A stretch of DNA of 64,000 nucleotides. It comes from a virus. Shown here in pieces: positions 41,421-49,036 of the stretch. The notes beneath the pieces were generated by a model. The model saw nothing but the letters and a program-made list of their open reading frames with translations. It made no database searches and had not been told where the DNA came from. How positions within the stretch are numbered: the first letter of the stretch is position 1; each line of letters opens with the position of its first letter. The translations under genes were made by a program, and so were the position numbers. Location: positions 186,001 through 250,000 of IMG/VR virus record IMGVR_UViG_3300032334_002567. One strand, written 5' to 3'.

Positions 41421-41908
41421 ACTCTTTCATTTCTTGGCTAGAAAATAGAGATAGAAAAGAACTCATACTAATGAGAGGTGTTTCATCATCGGGTAAAAGC
41501 ACTGTAGCTAAAAGTTTGGTTGGCGGTGGAAAGATATTCTCTACAGATGACTTTTTCATGCAGGGAAATAGGTATGTTTTTGACCCAAAAAATATTGGTA
41601 CAAACCACAAACTAAACCAGAGCAGAACAGAAGAAGCTATGAAACAGGGTATTAGTCCAATTATAATAGATAATACTAATACTGAGTCTTGGGAGATGAA
41701 ACCTTACGTTTTATTGGCCGATAATTATGGATACTCAATAAAAATAGTAGAACTACCACCTTTAGACATAGAAGAGTTGATGAGACGACAAGAGAGTAGA
41801 AGATCTTTTAATAAGGCTTTGCCTAGAAAGTCCTTGGAGCGGGCGATAGAGCGCTATCAACACAATGTAAGTGTAGACGATATTCGAAATAGTTCGCCTC
41901 CTTTTTAA
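41417..41908 (+). CDS. Tagged P-loop kinase (polynucleotide-kinase/N4BP2-like)
   Basis: A 163-residue P-loop NTPase. Tag-like MNSFISWLENRDRKE, then Walker A GVSSSGKST (21-29), a STDDFF strand, IIIDNTNTE (kinase switch), and LMRRQESRRSFNKALPR with lid arginines. The pattern resembles N4BP2-type and T4 Pnk-type kinases that phosphorylate nucleic-acid 5' ends. It directly follows the CCA-adding enzyme with an ATGA overlap, which supports a role in RNA end repair with the RNA ligase. Confidence 0.82.
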   Translation: MNSFISWLENRDRKELILMRGVSSSGKSTVAKSLVGGGKIFSTDDFFMQGNRYVFDPKNIGTNHKLNQSRTEEAMKQGISPIIIDNTNTESWEMKPYVLLADNYGYSIKIVELPPLDIEELMRRQESRRSFNKALPRKSLERAIERYQHNVSVDDIRNSSPPF

Positions 41909-41910
41909 TT

Positions 41911-42498
41911 ATGTGTTTATTTGATGCCTTAATCCTTTTATATTGTTCTCCAATTATACTGCTTTATTTTTTGATGTGCTCAACCATACCTTTCATCAGG
42001 GTAGGAGAAATAAAGAAGGGTAAGGGTGTAGATTTGTTTATTTGCCGGGATATAATCCACTCAGACTTTATTTTTAAATCTAGTCTTTGGAGTGAAGTTT
42101 TTGAGCCAAAAGGCGAATACATTAAAATCGGTTGGGGAGACAGAAAAATATTCTTAGAAACAAAGGTTTGGGCTAATCTAAGAGCCTTTGATGTAATGAC
42201 AGCATTTGTCGGTATCAATAAAACAGTTTTAAGAGTAGAGTTTTTGGACACAGTGCCAGAAGGCTGTGTCAAAATGGAAATAGATGACTGCCAACTAGAA
42301 GTGATTAAAATCCACGTTAACCAATCTTTTAGTGGTAAACCTATAAAGAAGCAAAGTTGGCACTGTGAACGTGGAGACTTTTACGAGTCTAAGTTGAGAT
42401 ACAATTGTATAACAAATTGCAATAACTGGGTTAATCGTGCTCTCTTCGTATGCAGAGCAACCAATAGAGTTTGGTGTCCACTAAGTTTATACTTTTAG
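41911..42498 (+). CDS. DUF2459-like membrane-anchored protein
   Basis: A 195-residue protein with an N-terminal membrane helix (about 5-24). IKIGWGDRKIFLETKVWANL, TVLRVEFLD, CQLEVIKIHVNQSF, GDFYESKLRYN and TNCNNWVNRAL follow the order I recall for DUF2459 (TIGR02117), an exported family with a conserved GWGD and a CNxWxN cysteine segment. Function unknown; envelope location likely. Confidence 0.72.
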   Translation: MCLFDALILLYCSPIILLYFLMCSTIPFIRVGEIKKGKGVDLFICRDIIHSDFIFKSSLWSEVFEPKGEYIKIGWGDRKIFLETKVWANLRAFDVMTAFVGINKTVLRVEFLDTVPEGCVKMEIDDCQLEVIKIHVNQSFSGKPIKKQSWHCERGDFYESKLRYNCITNCNNWVNRALFVCRATNRVWCPLSLYF

Positions 42499-42692
42499 TG
42501 CTTTTTCTTTTTGTGATTTTTCTTTTTATGTTTTTTCTTGAGGCTGTTGCGACTAGCCTTTACATAAACTTGATCCGACCCAGTTTGATTCGCTAGTGGA
42601 GGATGAGTTCCTATACCGCCATATTGGGGTGGGTAAATTCCAACTATTCCTTCTCCAAGTCTGCTTTTTAGAAATTCAAAAAATGTTTTCAT
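42495..42692 (-). CDS. Tagged small Lys/His-rich protein
   Basis: A 65-residue protein: MKTFFEFLKSRLGEGIVG is the clearest tag in the window, with LGE-G as an ideal prohead-protease-type cut. A Pro/Gly/Tyr middle leads to a Lys/His tail (LKKKHKKKNHKKKKH). Comparable in design to small DNA-binding internal head proteins. Coupled to the upstream gene by ATGA. Confidence 0.7.
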   Translation of the reverse strand: MKTFFEFLKSRLGEGIVGIYPPQYGGIGTHPPLANQTGSDQVYVKASRNSLKKKHKKKNHKKKKH

Positions 42693-43000
42693 TGGTTAAA
42701 TACGTTCTTTCCTGTTGAAGCTTGCATTTTGCTTGTTTCTTCTACTAGCTGTTCAAATAAAGCTAACATTCTGGGATTTCTTGCAACATACCTTAGTAAA
42801 GGAACATATGTGTTTGACTTCTCTCCAATTTTATTTGAAATTCTATTTAGAACTCTTGCAAATGCATTTTTGTCCTCGTGCCCGGTATTTAGCTCGTTAT
42901 CATCAGGGTTAGCAGCGGCCTGTGTTTGTCTATTAGTCATTTGAGGGTTTGCTACAATCGGTTGTGCATTCATATTTTGAACTAATTCATAGAAATTCAT
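42689..43000 (-). CDS. Small tag-like protein
   Basis: A 103-residue protein from MNFYELVQNMNAQP, after AAAGGAATAAA; a Met 24 bases upstream lacks a site. Polar Asn/Gln/Thr-rich N-terminal half, then helices (NAFARVLNRISNKIGE; LRYVARNPRMLALFEQLVEE). The N-terminus is a weak tag match without an acidic cut site. Confidence 0.6.
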   Translation of the reverse strand: MNFYELVQNMNAQPIVANPQMTNRQTQAAANPDDNELNTGHEDKNAFARVLNRISNKIGEKSNTYVPLLRYVARNPRMLALFEQLVEETSKMQASTGKNVFNQ

Positions 43001-43053
43001 TTTATTCCTTTTCTGTGTGGACAAACTATATATGCTTAAGGGAAAAAATCAAA

Positions 43054-43140
43054 ATGACAGACTTAATGATATTAAATTATTTGGCCTTTTTTGCGTTTGT
43101 TTTAGTTCTATTAACTTGGATACATTTCAACAATGATTAA
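43054..43140 (+). CDS. 28-residue membrane peptide
   Basis: MTDLMILNYLAFFAFVLV, a single hydrophobic helix. Its stop overlaps the start of the next gene (ATGATTAA), compatible with coupling. Weak ribosome-binding site. Confidence 0.35.
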   Translation: MTDLMILNYLAFFAFVLVLLTWIHFNND

Positions 43141-43567
43141 ATTTAGTGTATGGTTAGAAAACAAGATTAAAGCTATTCGAACAGCTAGTGATGCTGAGTT
43201 GGACCAAGTTGTCAAGGGAGCACCTTACACTTCTCCTATGTTAAGAAGAATTAACTATTTAACAAATAATGGGAAACCGTTCGATCCTTCTAGTCCGGTA
43301 AATGATTACTTTCAACATTATGTTGGCGTTAACAAAACAAGATCTAGAAAAGCAAATAAAGATAGAGCCTGGGCTTTAGGGCTGGAAGTGCCAGAAGAAG
43401 ATAGAGAAATAATTCGGGTCGGGGGCATTGAAAAACCCAGCAGTGCGGTTCCTTATCTTAAACCAGATCACATAAAAACAATTACTAGGCTGGGTGCAGG
43501 AAAGCAAAAGCCCAGAGATGCACAAAGATTTGTAGGTACTTACAAAAGATTATTTGGCGAAAGATGA
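43133..43567 (+). CDS. Tagged protein, unknown function
   Basis: A 144-residue basic protein starting MIKFSVWLENKIKAIRTAS. Strong tag match with a possible cut after WLE. Body rich in Lys/Arg (NKTRSRKANKDRAWALG). No family recognised. Coupled to the ADP-ribosyltransferase-like gene by ATGA. Confidence 0.65.
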   Translation: MIKFSVWLENKIKAIRTASDAELDQVVKGAPYTSPMLRRINYLTNNGKPFDPSSPVNDYFQHYVGVNKTRSRKANKDRAWALGLEVPEEDREIIRVGGIEKPSSAVPYLKPDHIKTITRLGAGKQKPRDAQRFVGTYKRLFGER

Positions 43568-44280
43568 AAACATTCAAACAATACCTAGAAGATCGTCAAA
43601 TAATGATTTTTTCTACTAGACCGGTAGAGTTATATCATGGTTCAAACACTGGAGCCGATAATAGTGCTTTAAATAGCTTGTTAAAAGATGGCATTAAACC
43701 AACAGTAGCTCAAGGACATGGCCAAGGATCAGGTTTTTATGTATGGTCAGATAAAAACAGTGCCATCAACCACACTAAAGCCATAACCTCAGGCTCTATT
43801 ACAACTAATGCTAAGACAGACGGTCTTCCAATGATAGTAACAGTCGAAGCCATAGCAGACCCAGAAAAATGGGATTTAGATTATGAATCTAATAAACGAT
43901 CAATCGTTAATTGGCTACATGATAATTTTGAAAAACTTCAACCGCTATTGAAACCAGAAGACAAAGTTCAACTAAGGTCTAAACAGAATAGAGAAATCGT
44001 AAACAATAGAGATGAAAAAATAATGTCAAAGGGTGTAAGTGTTTCTTTAGAGACTTACAAAACACTATATGCTCAGAGTGAACCTAATATTCGGGACGGA
44101 GAGGTTATAGCACCAATTATAAATAAGCTACAACAAAAAGACCCTCAAACTGTACATAAATTCGAAGAACTATTTTTTGCCAACATGAAGCCAGGGGTTG
44201 CAATAAAGTATGTTGGCAGTGAAATATTAAGACCCAAAAGAATAGAGATATTTAAAGATGGTCAATGGGTTCAAGCTTAA
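43564..44280 (+). CDS. Tagged ADP-ribosyltransferase-like protein
   Basis: A 238-residue protein. Tag MKTFKQYLEDRQ. VELYHGSNTG (21-30), LLKDGIKPT and GHGQGSGFYVWSDKNSAINH (51-70), then LPMIVTVEA, reproduce the start of DUF3990/ART-type mono-ADP-ribosyltransferases: a strand with Y-H-G-(S/T), a G-x-GFY turn and a following helix. The catalytic acidic residue cannot be assigned with certainty. T4 Alt is a packaged, injected ADP-ribosyltransferase, so a tagged one here is a striking functional parallel. Toxin-like or RNA-modifying activity are alternatives. Confidence 0.65.
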   Translation: MKTFKQYLEDRQIMIFSTRPVELYHGSNTGADNSALNSLLKDGIKPTVAQGHGQGSGFYVWSDKNSAINHTKAITSGSITTNAKTDGLPMIVTVEAIADPEKWDLDYESNKRSIVNWLHDNFEKLQPLLKPEDKVQLRSKQNREIVNNRDEKIMSKGVSVSLETYKTLYAQSEPNIRDGEVIAPIINKLQQKDPQTVHKFEELFFANMKPGVAIKYVGSEILRPKRIEIFKDGQWVQA

Positions 44281-44636
44281 TTAGGGAATCTATTTCTGAT
44301 GTGGTCAACGTCTTTCATTATATCAGTGTTACACCTAGTCCAGTTTTTAAGGTGCCCGAAAAATAGATGACAATTAAAGCTTTCGCTTTCACAAAGAGAA
44401 ATTAGATTTTCTGGGTCAAGTTCTCTGTCAGGATCTAGATGAACTGGGACTATATGATGTGGCACAACATTCTTGTCGCTTCCGCATATCGCACATCTTG
44501 GATTATTTTCTAGATGTGCAAGTCTAACTTTTCTCCATTTTGAAGATCTTGGATATGCTAGAACCTGCACCTCATCTACAGAAAGGCTCTGTATCTGATC
44601 CCGAAAACAAAATAATTTTTTTAAGAACTCTATCAA
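44277..44636 (-). CDS. HNH endonuclease
   Basis: A 119-residue HNH nuclease. SSKWRKVRLAHLENNPRCAICG (first Cys pair), NVVPHHIVPVHLDPD with the catalytic HH, then DPENLISLCESESFNCHLFFGH with the Asn and zinc residues. Typical of small free-standing phage HNH enzymes (HNH_5-like). Overlaps the ART-like gene tail to tail by four bases. Confidence 0.88.
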   Translation of the reverse strand: MIEFLKKLFCFRDQIQSLSVDEVQVLAYPRSSKWRKVRLAHLENNPRCAICGSDKNVVPHHIVPVHLDPDRELDPENLISLCESESFNCHLFFGHLKNWTRCNTDIMKDVDHIRNRFPN

Positions 44637-44648
44637 ATGAAACTTTCC

Positions 44649-45032
44649 TTATTCTGGTTTTGAAGAGTAGTGATTTCCACTTCTTGTCATTCTTGACCAT
44701 GAAGAGAAATCAGAAGATCTTAGCTTGCTACCTTTTTCAGCTAATCCAATAGCTTTACTAACTGCTTCTTTTATTTTGGATTCTTCTTTTAATCCATATT
44801 CTAAAGTTCTTTTAATTTCAAGAAAGACTTTTAGCAACTCACTATTTAATTCTACAAAGTTTGCTATTCTTTCGTCTTTTTCATCTATCATGTCTGCGAT
44901 TTGACGCAAATGATGTGTATGAGAAACCTCTGATTTGAGTGTGCCCGCTGGAGGAGTGCGTGGAAGGCCAATATCCCCGGTCGGCGGTACATTTTCGGAT
45001 GATGATTCTAAAAATTGCTCAAAACTTTTCAT
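44649..45032 (-). CDS. Tagged coiled-coil protein
   Basis: A 127-residue protein starting MKSFEQFLESSSENVPPTG; tag with an ideal FLE-S cut. A Pro/Gly/Thr linker leads to a helical coiled coil (about 48-100). Preceded by ACAGGAG and TATATAAAA. Function unknown; candidate internal head protein. Confidence 0.7.
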   Translation of the reverse strand: MKSFEQFLESSSENVPPTGDIGLPRTPPAGTLKSEVSHTHHLRQIADMIDEKDERIANFVELNSELLKVFLEIKRTLEYGLKEESKIKEAVSKAIGLAEKGSKLRSSDFSSWSRMTRSGNHYSSKPE

Positions 45033-45054
45033 ATTTGTCTCCTGTAGAATTCAC

Positions 45055-45063
45055 TTTTATATA
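45055..45063 (-). promoter_or_regulatory. TATATAAAA element for the 45032 gene
   Basis: On the minus strand TATATAAAA lies 22 bases before the start codon, with the Shine-Dalgarno CAGGAG between. A divergent canonical promoter starts eight bases away. Confidence 0.45.
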
Positions 45064-45070
45064 TCAAAAC

Positions 45071-45099
45071 TTGACAAAAAAAGCAAATTAGGCTATCAT
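45071..45099 (+). promoter_or_regulatory. Canonical sigma70 promoter
   Basis: Perfect TTGACA (45071-45076), 17-bp spacer, TATCAT (45094-45099), 28 bases before the 45127 ATG. It starts the long rightward block of small genes and is adjacent to the divergent TATATAAAA element. Confidence 0.8.
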
Positions 45100-45126
45100 T
45101 CACTGATCTTGCCAAGGAAATATCAC

Positions 45127-45585
45127 ATGAAAGAAAATTTGTGTAAATCTCTGAAGATTCTCCCCACAGACTACGAAGATTACGGGGGTGAGGTAAAGAG
45201 ATGGAAAGATCCAAATTTAAATTACCCAGATTGCTCTTCTGGATGTAAGTTTTTTGCTGAACTAAAAGGTTCTTTAGGCCTTGATTGGGGCGTTTGCTCA
45301 AATCCAAACGGCCCCAGAAAAGGAATGTTGACTTGGGAGCATCAAGCTGGTTTTGGATGTTTTGAACGTGAGCCGTCTTGTGAAGTAAAAGATGTAGTTC
45401 AAGAAGTCATAGATCATTTAAATAAGACCACAAAACTCCCAGAAGGTTGTGATTTAAGTGATCTTGGAAATGAAATCGGACTTGTAATCGGCAAATATGT
45501 CACAAGCAAAAACATTGGTTTCGAACTAGAAAGTTTCTTGTCGGGCGTTAAACACGGTGTTAGCTTAGTTGATGGGACACATTAA
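45127..45585 (+). CDS. Conserved protein with DYGGEV/WGVC motifs
   Basis: A 152-residue protein. DYEDYGGEVKRWKDP, YPDCSSGCKFF and DWGVCSNPNGPRKGMLTWEHQ form a conserved block with Cys residues that I recall from bacterial proteins of unknown function (possibly DUF3027-like, not certain). The C-terminal half is helical. Start at 45127 follows AAGGA and its own promoter; the longer upstream frame crosses the promoter. Confidence 0.7.
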   Translation: MKENLCKSLKILPTDYEDYGGEVKRWKDPNLNYPDCSSGCKFFAELKGSLGLDWGVCSNPNGPRKGMLTWEHQAGFGCFEREPSCEVKDVVQEVIDHLNKTTKLPEGCDLSDLGNEIGLVIGKYVTSKNIGFELESFLSGVKHGVSLVDGTH

Positions 45586-46197
45586 ATGGGCAAAGTTACA
45601 TTAATTGGCGACTTGCACGGCAAATATAAAAGATATCACGAAATAATTCGTGAGAAGGATCGCTTTCCATACACCGTACAGTTGGGCGATTTTGGTTTTG
45701 ATTATGAAACTCTTAAAAACGTTGATTCAAAAAATCATGTTTTCGTTGGAGGTAACCACGACAACTACGAAAAGGTTAAAACCGTCCCCAATTATCTTGG
45801 TGATTTCGGACACATGGTCAACTTTAACGGTTTAGACTTTTTCTATTATCGTGGAGCTTACAGTATCGACAGACAGTATCGCACTATAGGAATTGATTGG
45901 TGGGCAGAAGAACAAGTGAGCGTTGAAGGCTTTATGGAAGCTAGAGAACTTTATCGTGGGATAAAGCCTAGAATTATGCTTACTCATGATTGCCCCGAAA
46001 AAATAGCATATCTGATGTTGGAGCCCGGATGTAGAATATACCAAAATATGACGGGCTGGGCGTTACAAGAATTGCTCAATATTCACGAGCCAGAATACTG
46101 GATTTTTGGTCACTACCATCAATCTAAAACTATTAAGCATGGTAACACCACATTTATTTGCCTTGATGAACTAGAAACTTATGATATAATTGCATAA
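45586..46197 (+). CDS. Calcineurin-like metallophosphoesterase
   Basis: A 203-residue phosphoesterase with all blocks in order: IGDLHGK (7-13), VQLGDFGFD, VGGNHDNY, ML(T)HDCPE, and FGHYHQS. The two-metal site is intact. Family members act as phosphoprotein phosphatases, nucleases or nucleotide hydrolases; the small size is typical of phage phosphatases. Start immediately follows the previous stop. Confidence 0.93.
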   Translation: MGKVTLIGDLHGKYKRYHEIIREKDRFPYTVQLGDFGFDYETLKNVDSKNHVFVGGNHDNYEKVKTVPNYLGDFGHMVNFNGLDFFYYRGAYSIDRQYRTIGIDWWAEEQVSVEGFMEARELYRGIKPRIMLTHDCPEKIAYLMLEPGCRIYQNMTGWALQELLNIHEPEYWIFGHYHQSKTIKHGNTTFICLDELETYDIIA

Positions 46198-46202
46198 GTC
46201 TG

Positions 46203-46290
46203 AGTCGAAAGACTAACGAATCGCGGGTATTTCGTTAAATAGACAGCCGTAGACTTTGGTGGTTTTGTGTAAGACTGAAAACCACTTTTT
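46203..46290 (+). ncRNA. Structured leader with three stem-loops and a terminator
   Basis: AGTC-GAAA-GACT (46203-46214), AACGAA/TTCGTT (46215-46220, 46231-46236), and GTGGTTTT/AAAACCAC (46259-46266, 46278-46285) followed by TTTTT (46286-46290). The last is a good intrinsic terminator. The first two could belong to an attenuator or a small RNA. RNA identity unproven. Confidence 0.45.
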
Positions 46291-46305
46291 AATGAAAGTT
46301 GAAAA

Positions 46306-46584
46306 ATGCTTGATTTGACCGGTCATGCTATGGATCACGGATGGTTTCCGCATAAACCCGAAACATGGAAATATAAATTTGCAACACTCCGCAAGCCAGT
46401 TGTTATGTTGCATTTGCAGAATTCTAAAGAAGTTGAAATTCCTGTTCCTGCTGGACAAACAGTGAAGCTCGTTATGGTGTCAAGATTTGGCGATGTTGGA
46501 GTCACCGAGGATCTAAATGCGGAGAACGGTTATGGAGTTCGACTGCCTTTAGACGATCTGTGTGATTGGAGAGCACAACCATAA
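46306..46584 (+). CDS. Small protein, unknown function
   Basis: A 92-residue protein (MLDLTGHAMDHGWFPHKPETW), beta-rich (VEIPVPAGQTVKLVMVSRFGDVGVT), ending in a Leu/Asp-rich stretch. It lies just after a terminator-like hairpin, so expression may be attenuated. Family not recognised, but the text looks conserved. Confidence 0.6.
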   Translation: MLDLTGHAMDHGWFPHKPETWKYKFATLRKPVVMLHLQNSKEVEIPVPAGQTVKLVMVSRFGDVGVTEDLNAENGYGVRLPLDDLCDWRAQP

Positions 46585-46968
46585 ATGAAACCTAAACTAA
46601 TTGAACTTTTGGAAGAAATCATTGAATCTGCTGATTCTTATTACATAGAATCAAATCCAAGCGTTCCAGTAATACTGGAAAAAATAGTTTTTAATGCTGC
46701 TAGTATGATTAAGATATTATCAAAGGATAATAAAAAAATATCTATCACAGAGGGTGACACTCTGGCAAATATCCGAACTACAGATTCTTATCGTGAAATG
46801 CCAAGTGGTCCGCCGCCTTCTTTATCTAAAAATGCAGAGATTAAGAGTTTGAAACTTACAGATAAAGAAATTGTGGCGATTGAGTGGTGTGTGGAGCAGT
46901 GGACAGGTATAAAAAGAGCAGAGACTCTCCGTAATCTATTAGAAAGAATAAAGAAAAATGAACGATAA
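46585..46968 (+). CDS. Small protein with C-terminal LTDKEI-LRNLLERI module
   Basis: A 127-residue protein. The C-terminal 45 residues (LTDKEIVAIEW ... LRNLLERIKKN) form a helical module shared with the proteins at 47442 and 47734; the N-terminal part is unrelated. I recall similar LTDxExxAIE...LLERL ends in many small phage proteins. Starts directly after the previous stop. Confidence 0.65.
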   Translation: MKPKLIELLEEIIESADSYYIESNPSVPVILEKIVFNAASMIKILSKDNKKISITEGDTLANIRTTDSYREMPSGPPPSLSKNAEIKSLKLTDKEIVAIEWCVEQWTGIKRAETLRNLLERIKKNER

Positions 46969-47212
46969 CAATGAAGTAGTTACTGTGACACTATCGCTTA
47001 CCAAACATCAGTGGAAAGACATTATCCAACATATTATGAACGACGCTAGTATGTTAGAAATGGGATTATGCGCCCAAGCTGGTCGTGATGCAGTAATGAG
47101 AATAACATCTAACGCACTAGAAATGGCAAACAAAATTAAAGATGCCACTGGTGTTGACGTAGACTTGGCAGAATGGAAATTTATGTATGGAGAAAGAATA
47201 AAGGATAAATAA
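46958..47212 (+). CDS. Small protein, unknown function
   Basis: An 84-residue protein (MNDNNEVVTVTLSLTKHQW), helical, with a KDATGVDVDLAEWKF end. Overlaps both neighbours. Its last codons (GERIKDK) come from the same repeated DNA segment that ends the LRNLLERI modules. Confidence 0.6.
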   Translation: MNDNNEVVTVTLSLTKHQWKDIIQHIMNDASMLEMGLCAQAGRDAVMRITSNALEMANKIKDATGVDVDLAEWKFMYGERIKDK

Positions 47213-47442
47213 TGAATAACCTACCAGAAATAGACAAAATATCAGTAATGAATCTGAAACCAGACGATATACTAGTTTTTAGTACCTATGATAAAATAGC
47301 TAGTAGTGTTTATTCAAGAATAGATCAAAAAATAACCGATTGGAAAGCCCAAAACAATATAACAAACAAACATTTGATACTAACTTCTCTAAAACTAGAA
47401 GTATTATCAAAGGAACAGACTCAAAAACTGGAAAATAACTAA
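47212..47442 (+). CDS. Small protein, unknown function
   Basis: A 76-residue protein (MNNLPEIDKISVMNLKPDD); DDILVFSTYDKIASS. Coupled at TAATG on both sides. No family recognised. Confidence 0.55.
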   Translation: MNNLPEIDKISVMNLKPDDILVFSTYDKIASSVYSRIDQKITDWKAQNNITNKHLILTSLKLEVLSKEQTQKLENN

Positions 47443-47756
47443 TGACTAAAGAAAATGAACCTGTAGCATGGCACGTTTCCGATAAAAACGGTCAGGTGTG
47501 GGCTTGTGTTGAATCTGAGGATGAAGCACTTCAGATAGCTAGAGATTTCTCAAATACTGATGATAATCATATGGTATATTCGTCTTTTCCTGTTTATCGT
47601 CAGATAACCCTTACTGATGAGGAAATTGAGGCGATTGAGGCGGCTATTGACCGATTTAGAGATTGGGTCAATGGATTTGATGATGATGAACGTGCCACTA
47701 TCCTTCGTAATCTATTAGAAAGAATAAAGGATAATGAAAACTCTAATAACAATTGA
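47442..47756 (+). CDS. Small protein with LTDEEI-LRNLLERI module
   Basis: A 104-residue protein with an N-terminal PVAWHVSDKNGQVWACVESEDEALQ segment and the shared C-terminal module (LTDEEIEAIEA...ILRNLLERIKDN). Overlaps the following gene. Confidence 0.65.
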   Translation: MTKENEPVAWHVSDKNGQVWACVESEDEALQIARDFSNTDDNHMVYSSFPVYRQITLTDEEIEAIEAAIDRFRDWVNGFDDDERATILRNLLERIKDNENSNNN

Positions 47757-48039
47757 AGTTGAAAATGAAATCGGCAATCCTTCTGTTGAAGAAGTAAAAT
47801 CCTTTGTTAAACAAATCTTAGAAAAAGGACTTGTTGGGAATTTTGACATATACAAGTATTGCCCAATGAGTGGAATATCGCTAAGAGTTTTAAGCACAGA
47901 AATTGAACGATTGAAACTTACAGATAAAGAAATTGAGGCGATGGCGTATTTTGCACATTTTTTCCCAGTATGTGCAGCAGAGATTGATGCAGCATCAGAC
48001 ATTCTTCGTAACCTATTAGAAAGAACAAAGGATAAATAA
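47734..48039 (+). CDS. Small protein with LTDKEI-LRNLLERT module
   Basis: A 101-residue protein with a beta-alpha N-terminal part (MKTLITIEVENEIGNPS) and the shared module (LTDKEIEAMAY...ILRNLLERTKD). Same repeated DNA at its end as the two genes above. Confidence 0.65.
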   Translation: MKTLITIEVENEIGNPSVEEVKSFVKQILEKGLVGNFDIYKYCPMSGISLRVLSTEIERLKLTDKEIEAMAYFAHFFPVCAAEIDAASDILRNLLERTKDK

Positions 48040-48329
48040 TGATTACCTATAAAAATAAAAAGATCAAAATTTTACCCAAATCCGAATTACCAACAGTATT
48101 GGAAAAACATAACCAATCTGATATACAAGTTCCATTTCATCAGTATAATAATGATTTGATGGAGCATTTATGTTCTTTTGTGGACGATATGGAAAAGTAT
48201 GATCCTAAGAATGAATATGATACAGTTTACAGCTTTTATCATAATAATGAATGGGGAGTTATTGCGTTCAATCCAAATGTTCAACAAAATAAAACCTACT
48301 TAGTAAAGAGTACAAATGACCGAAACTAA
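48039..48329 (+). CDS. Small protein, unknown function
   Basis: A 96-residue protein (MITYKNKKIKILPKSEL) with a Tyr/Asp-rich middle (YDPKNEYDTVYSFYHNNEWG). TAATG overlap with the previous gene. Confidence 0.55.
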   Translation: MITYKNKKIKILPKSELPTVLEKHNQSDIQVPFHQYNNDLMEHLCSFVDDMEKYDPKNEYDTVYSFYHNNEWGVIAFNPNVQQNKTYLVKSTNDRN

Positions 48330-48423
48330 ACAAAAAAGCTGGACTGATCTTTTGGGCAAACCTCAAACATACGATCAGAGATTTTACAGGAGAATAAATA
48401 ATGACCCCAGAAGATATACATGA
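48316..48423 (+). CDS. Possible 35-residue protein
   Basis: MTETKQKSWTDLLGKPQ, overlapping both neighbours in other frames. Its presence fills an otherwise empty gap; only a weak AAGAG site supports it. Confidence 0.35.
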   Translation: MTETKQKSWTDLLGKPQTYDQRFYRRINNDPRRYT

Positions 48424-48601
48424 TTTGCGATCAGTTGTTAATGAACAATTTGACTATATTAATAGACTCATGCCACTGGTTTATGCTGCAAACAAAGACC
48501 CTAAAGATTTTCAAACAATATATGAATCCATAGTAGATTGTAATAAAGTTATGATGGAGATAATTAATGGACCAAGTGGAACTATTGAGAAAATGATATG
48601 A
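48401..48601 (+). CDS. Small helical protein, unknown function
   Basis: A 66-residue protein (MTPEDIHDLRSVVNEQFD) after AGGAGAA. Coupled to the next gene by ATGA. Confidence 0.6.
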   Translation: MTPEDIHDLRSVVNEQFDYINRLMPLVYAANKDPKDFQTIYESIVDCNKVMMEIINGPSGTIEKMI

Positions 48602-48741
48602 AAATACAAAATATTCCAAATTGGGAAAAAGATGATATAATTGCTTTGATAAACCATGATGGTGGAGTTATATCTTTTACACCCCCAAAGAATATGCCAG
48701 AAGGATGTAGTTGGGAAAAGATTCAAGAAAATGTAGTATAA
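48598..48741 (+). CDS. 47-residue protein, unknown function
   Basis: MKIQNIPNWEKDDIIALIN ... ISFTPPKNMPEGCSWEKIQENVV. Coupled by ATGA to the preceding gene, which supports it as real. Confidence 0.6.
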   Translation: MKIQNIPNWEKDDIIALINHDGGVISFTPPKNMPEGCSWEKIQENVV

Positions 48742-48770
48742 TTACTCAAATTAGTGCCCGAAATTCTACT

Positions 48771-49013
48771 ATGACTAAGCTAGATCAATTTATTTCAGAC
48801 TGTCCTAATTGCATTTCTCCTTGGAAATGTAATGGTCCTCATTTAGAAAAAGCATACGAGAACATTTATCGTAGCAAAGATGGGTATTACATGTTGTCTA
48901 AGACCACAAATATGTGGGTTTTTGTGGCTCACGAAGGCGAATACACAGCACAGAATTTGCTTGACATTGCAAACACACTCAGTATACTGAGTGAAGGATG
49001 TCACAAAGTTTAA
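48771..49013 (+). CDS. Small Cys-containing protein
   Basis: An 80-residue protein (MTKLDQFISDCPNCISPWKCNG) with CPNC...C near the N-terminus, possibly zinc-binding. The longer upstream frame overlaps the 47-residue gene and is not used. Confidence 0.55.
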   Translation: MTKLDQFISDCPNCISPWKCNGPHLEKAYENIYRSKDGYYMLSKTTNMWVFVAHEGEYTAQNLLDIANTLSILSEGCHKV

Positions 49014-49036
49014 ATTTCAAAATTGAAAGTCAAAAC

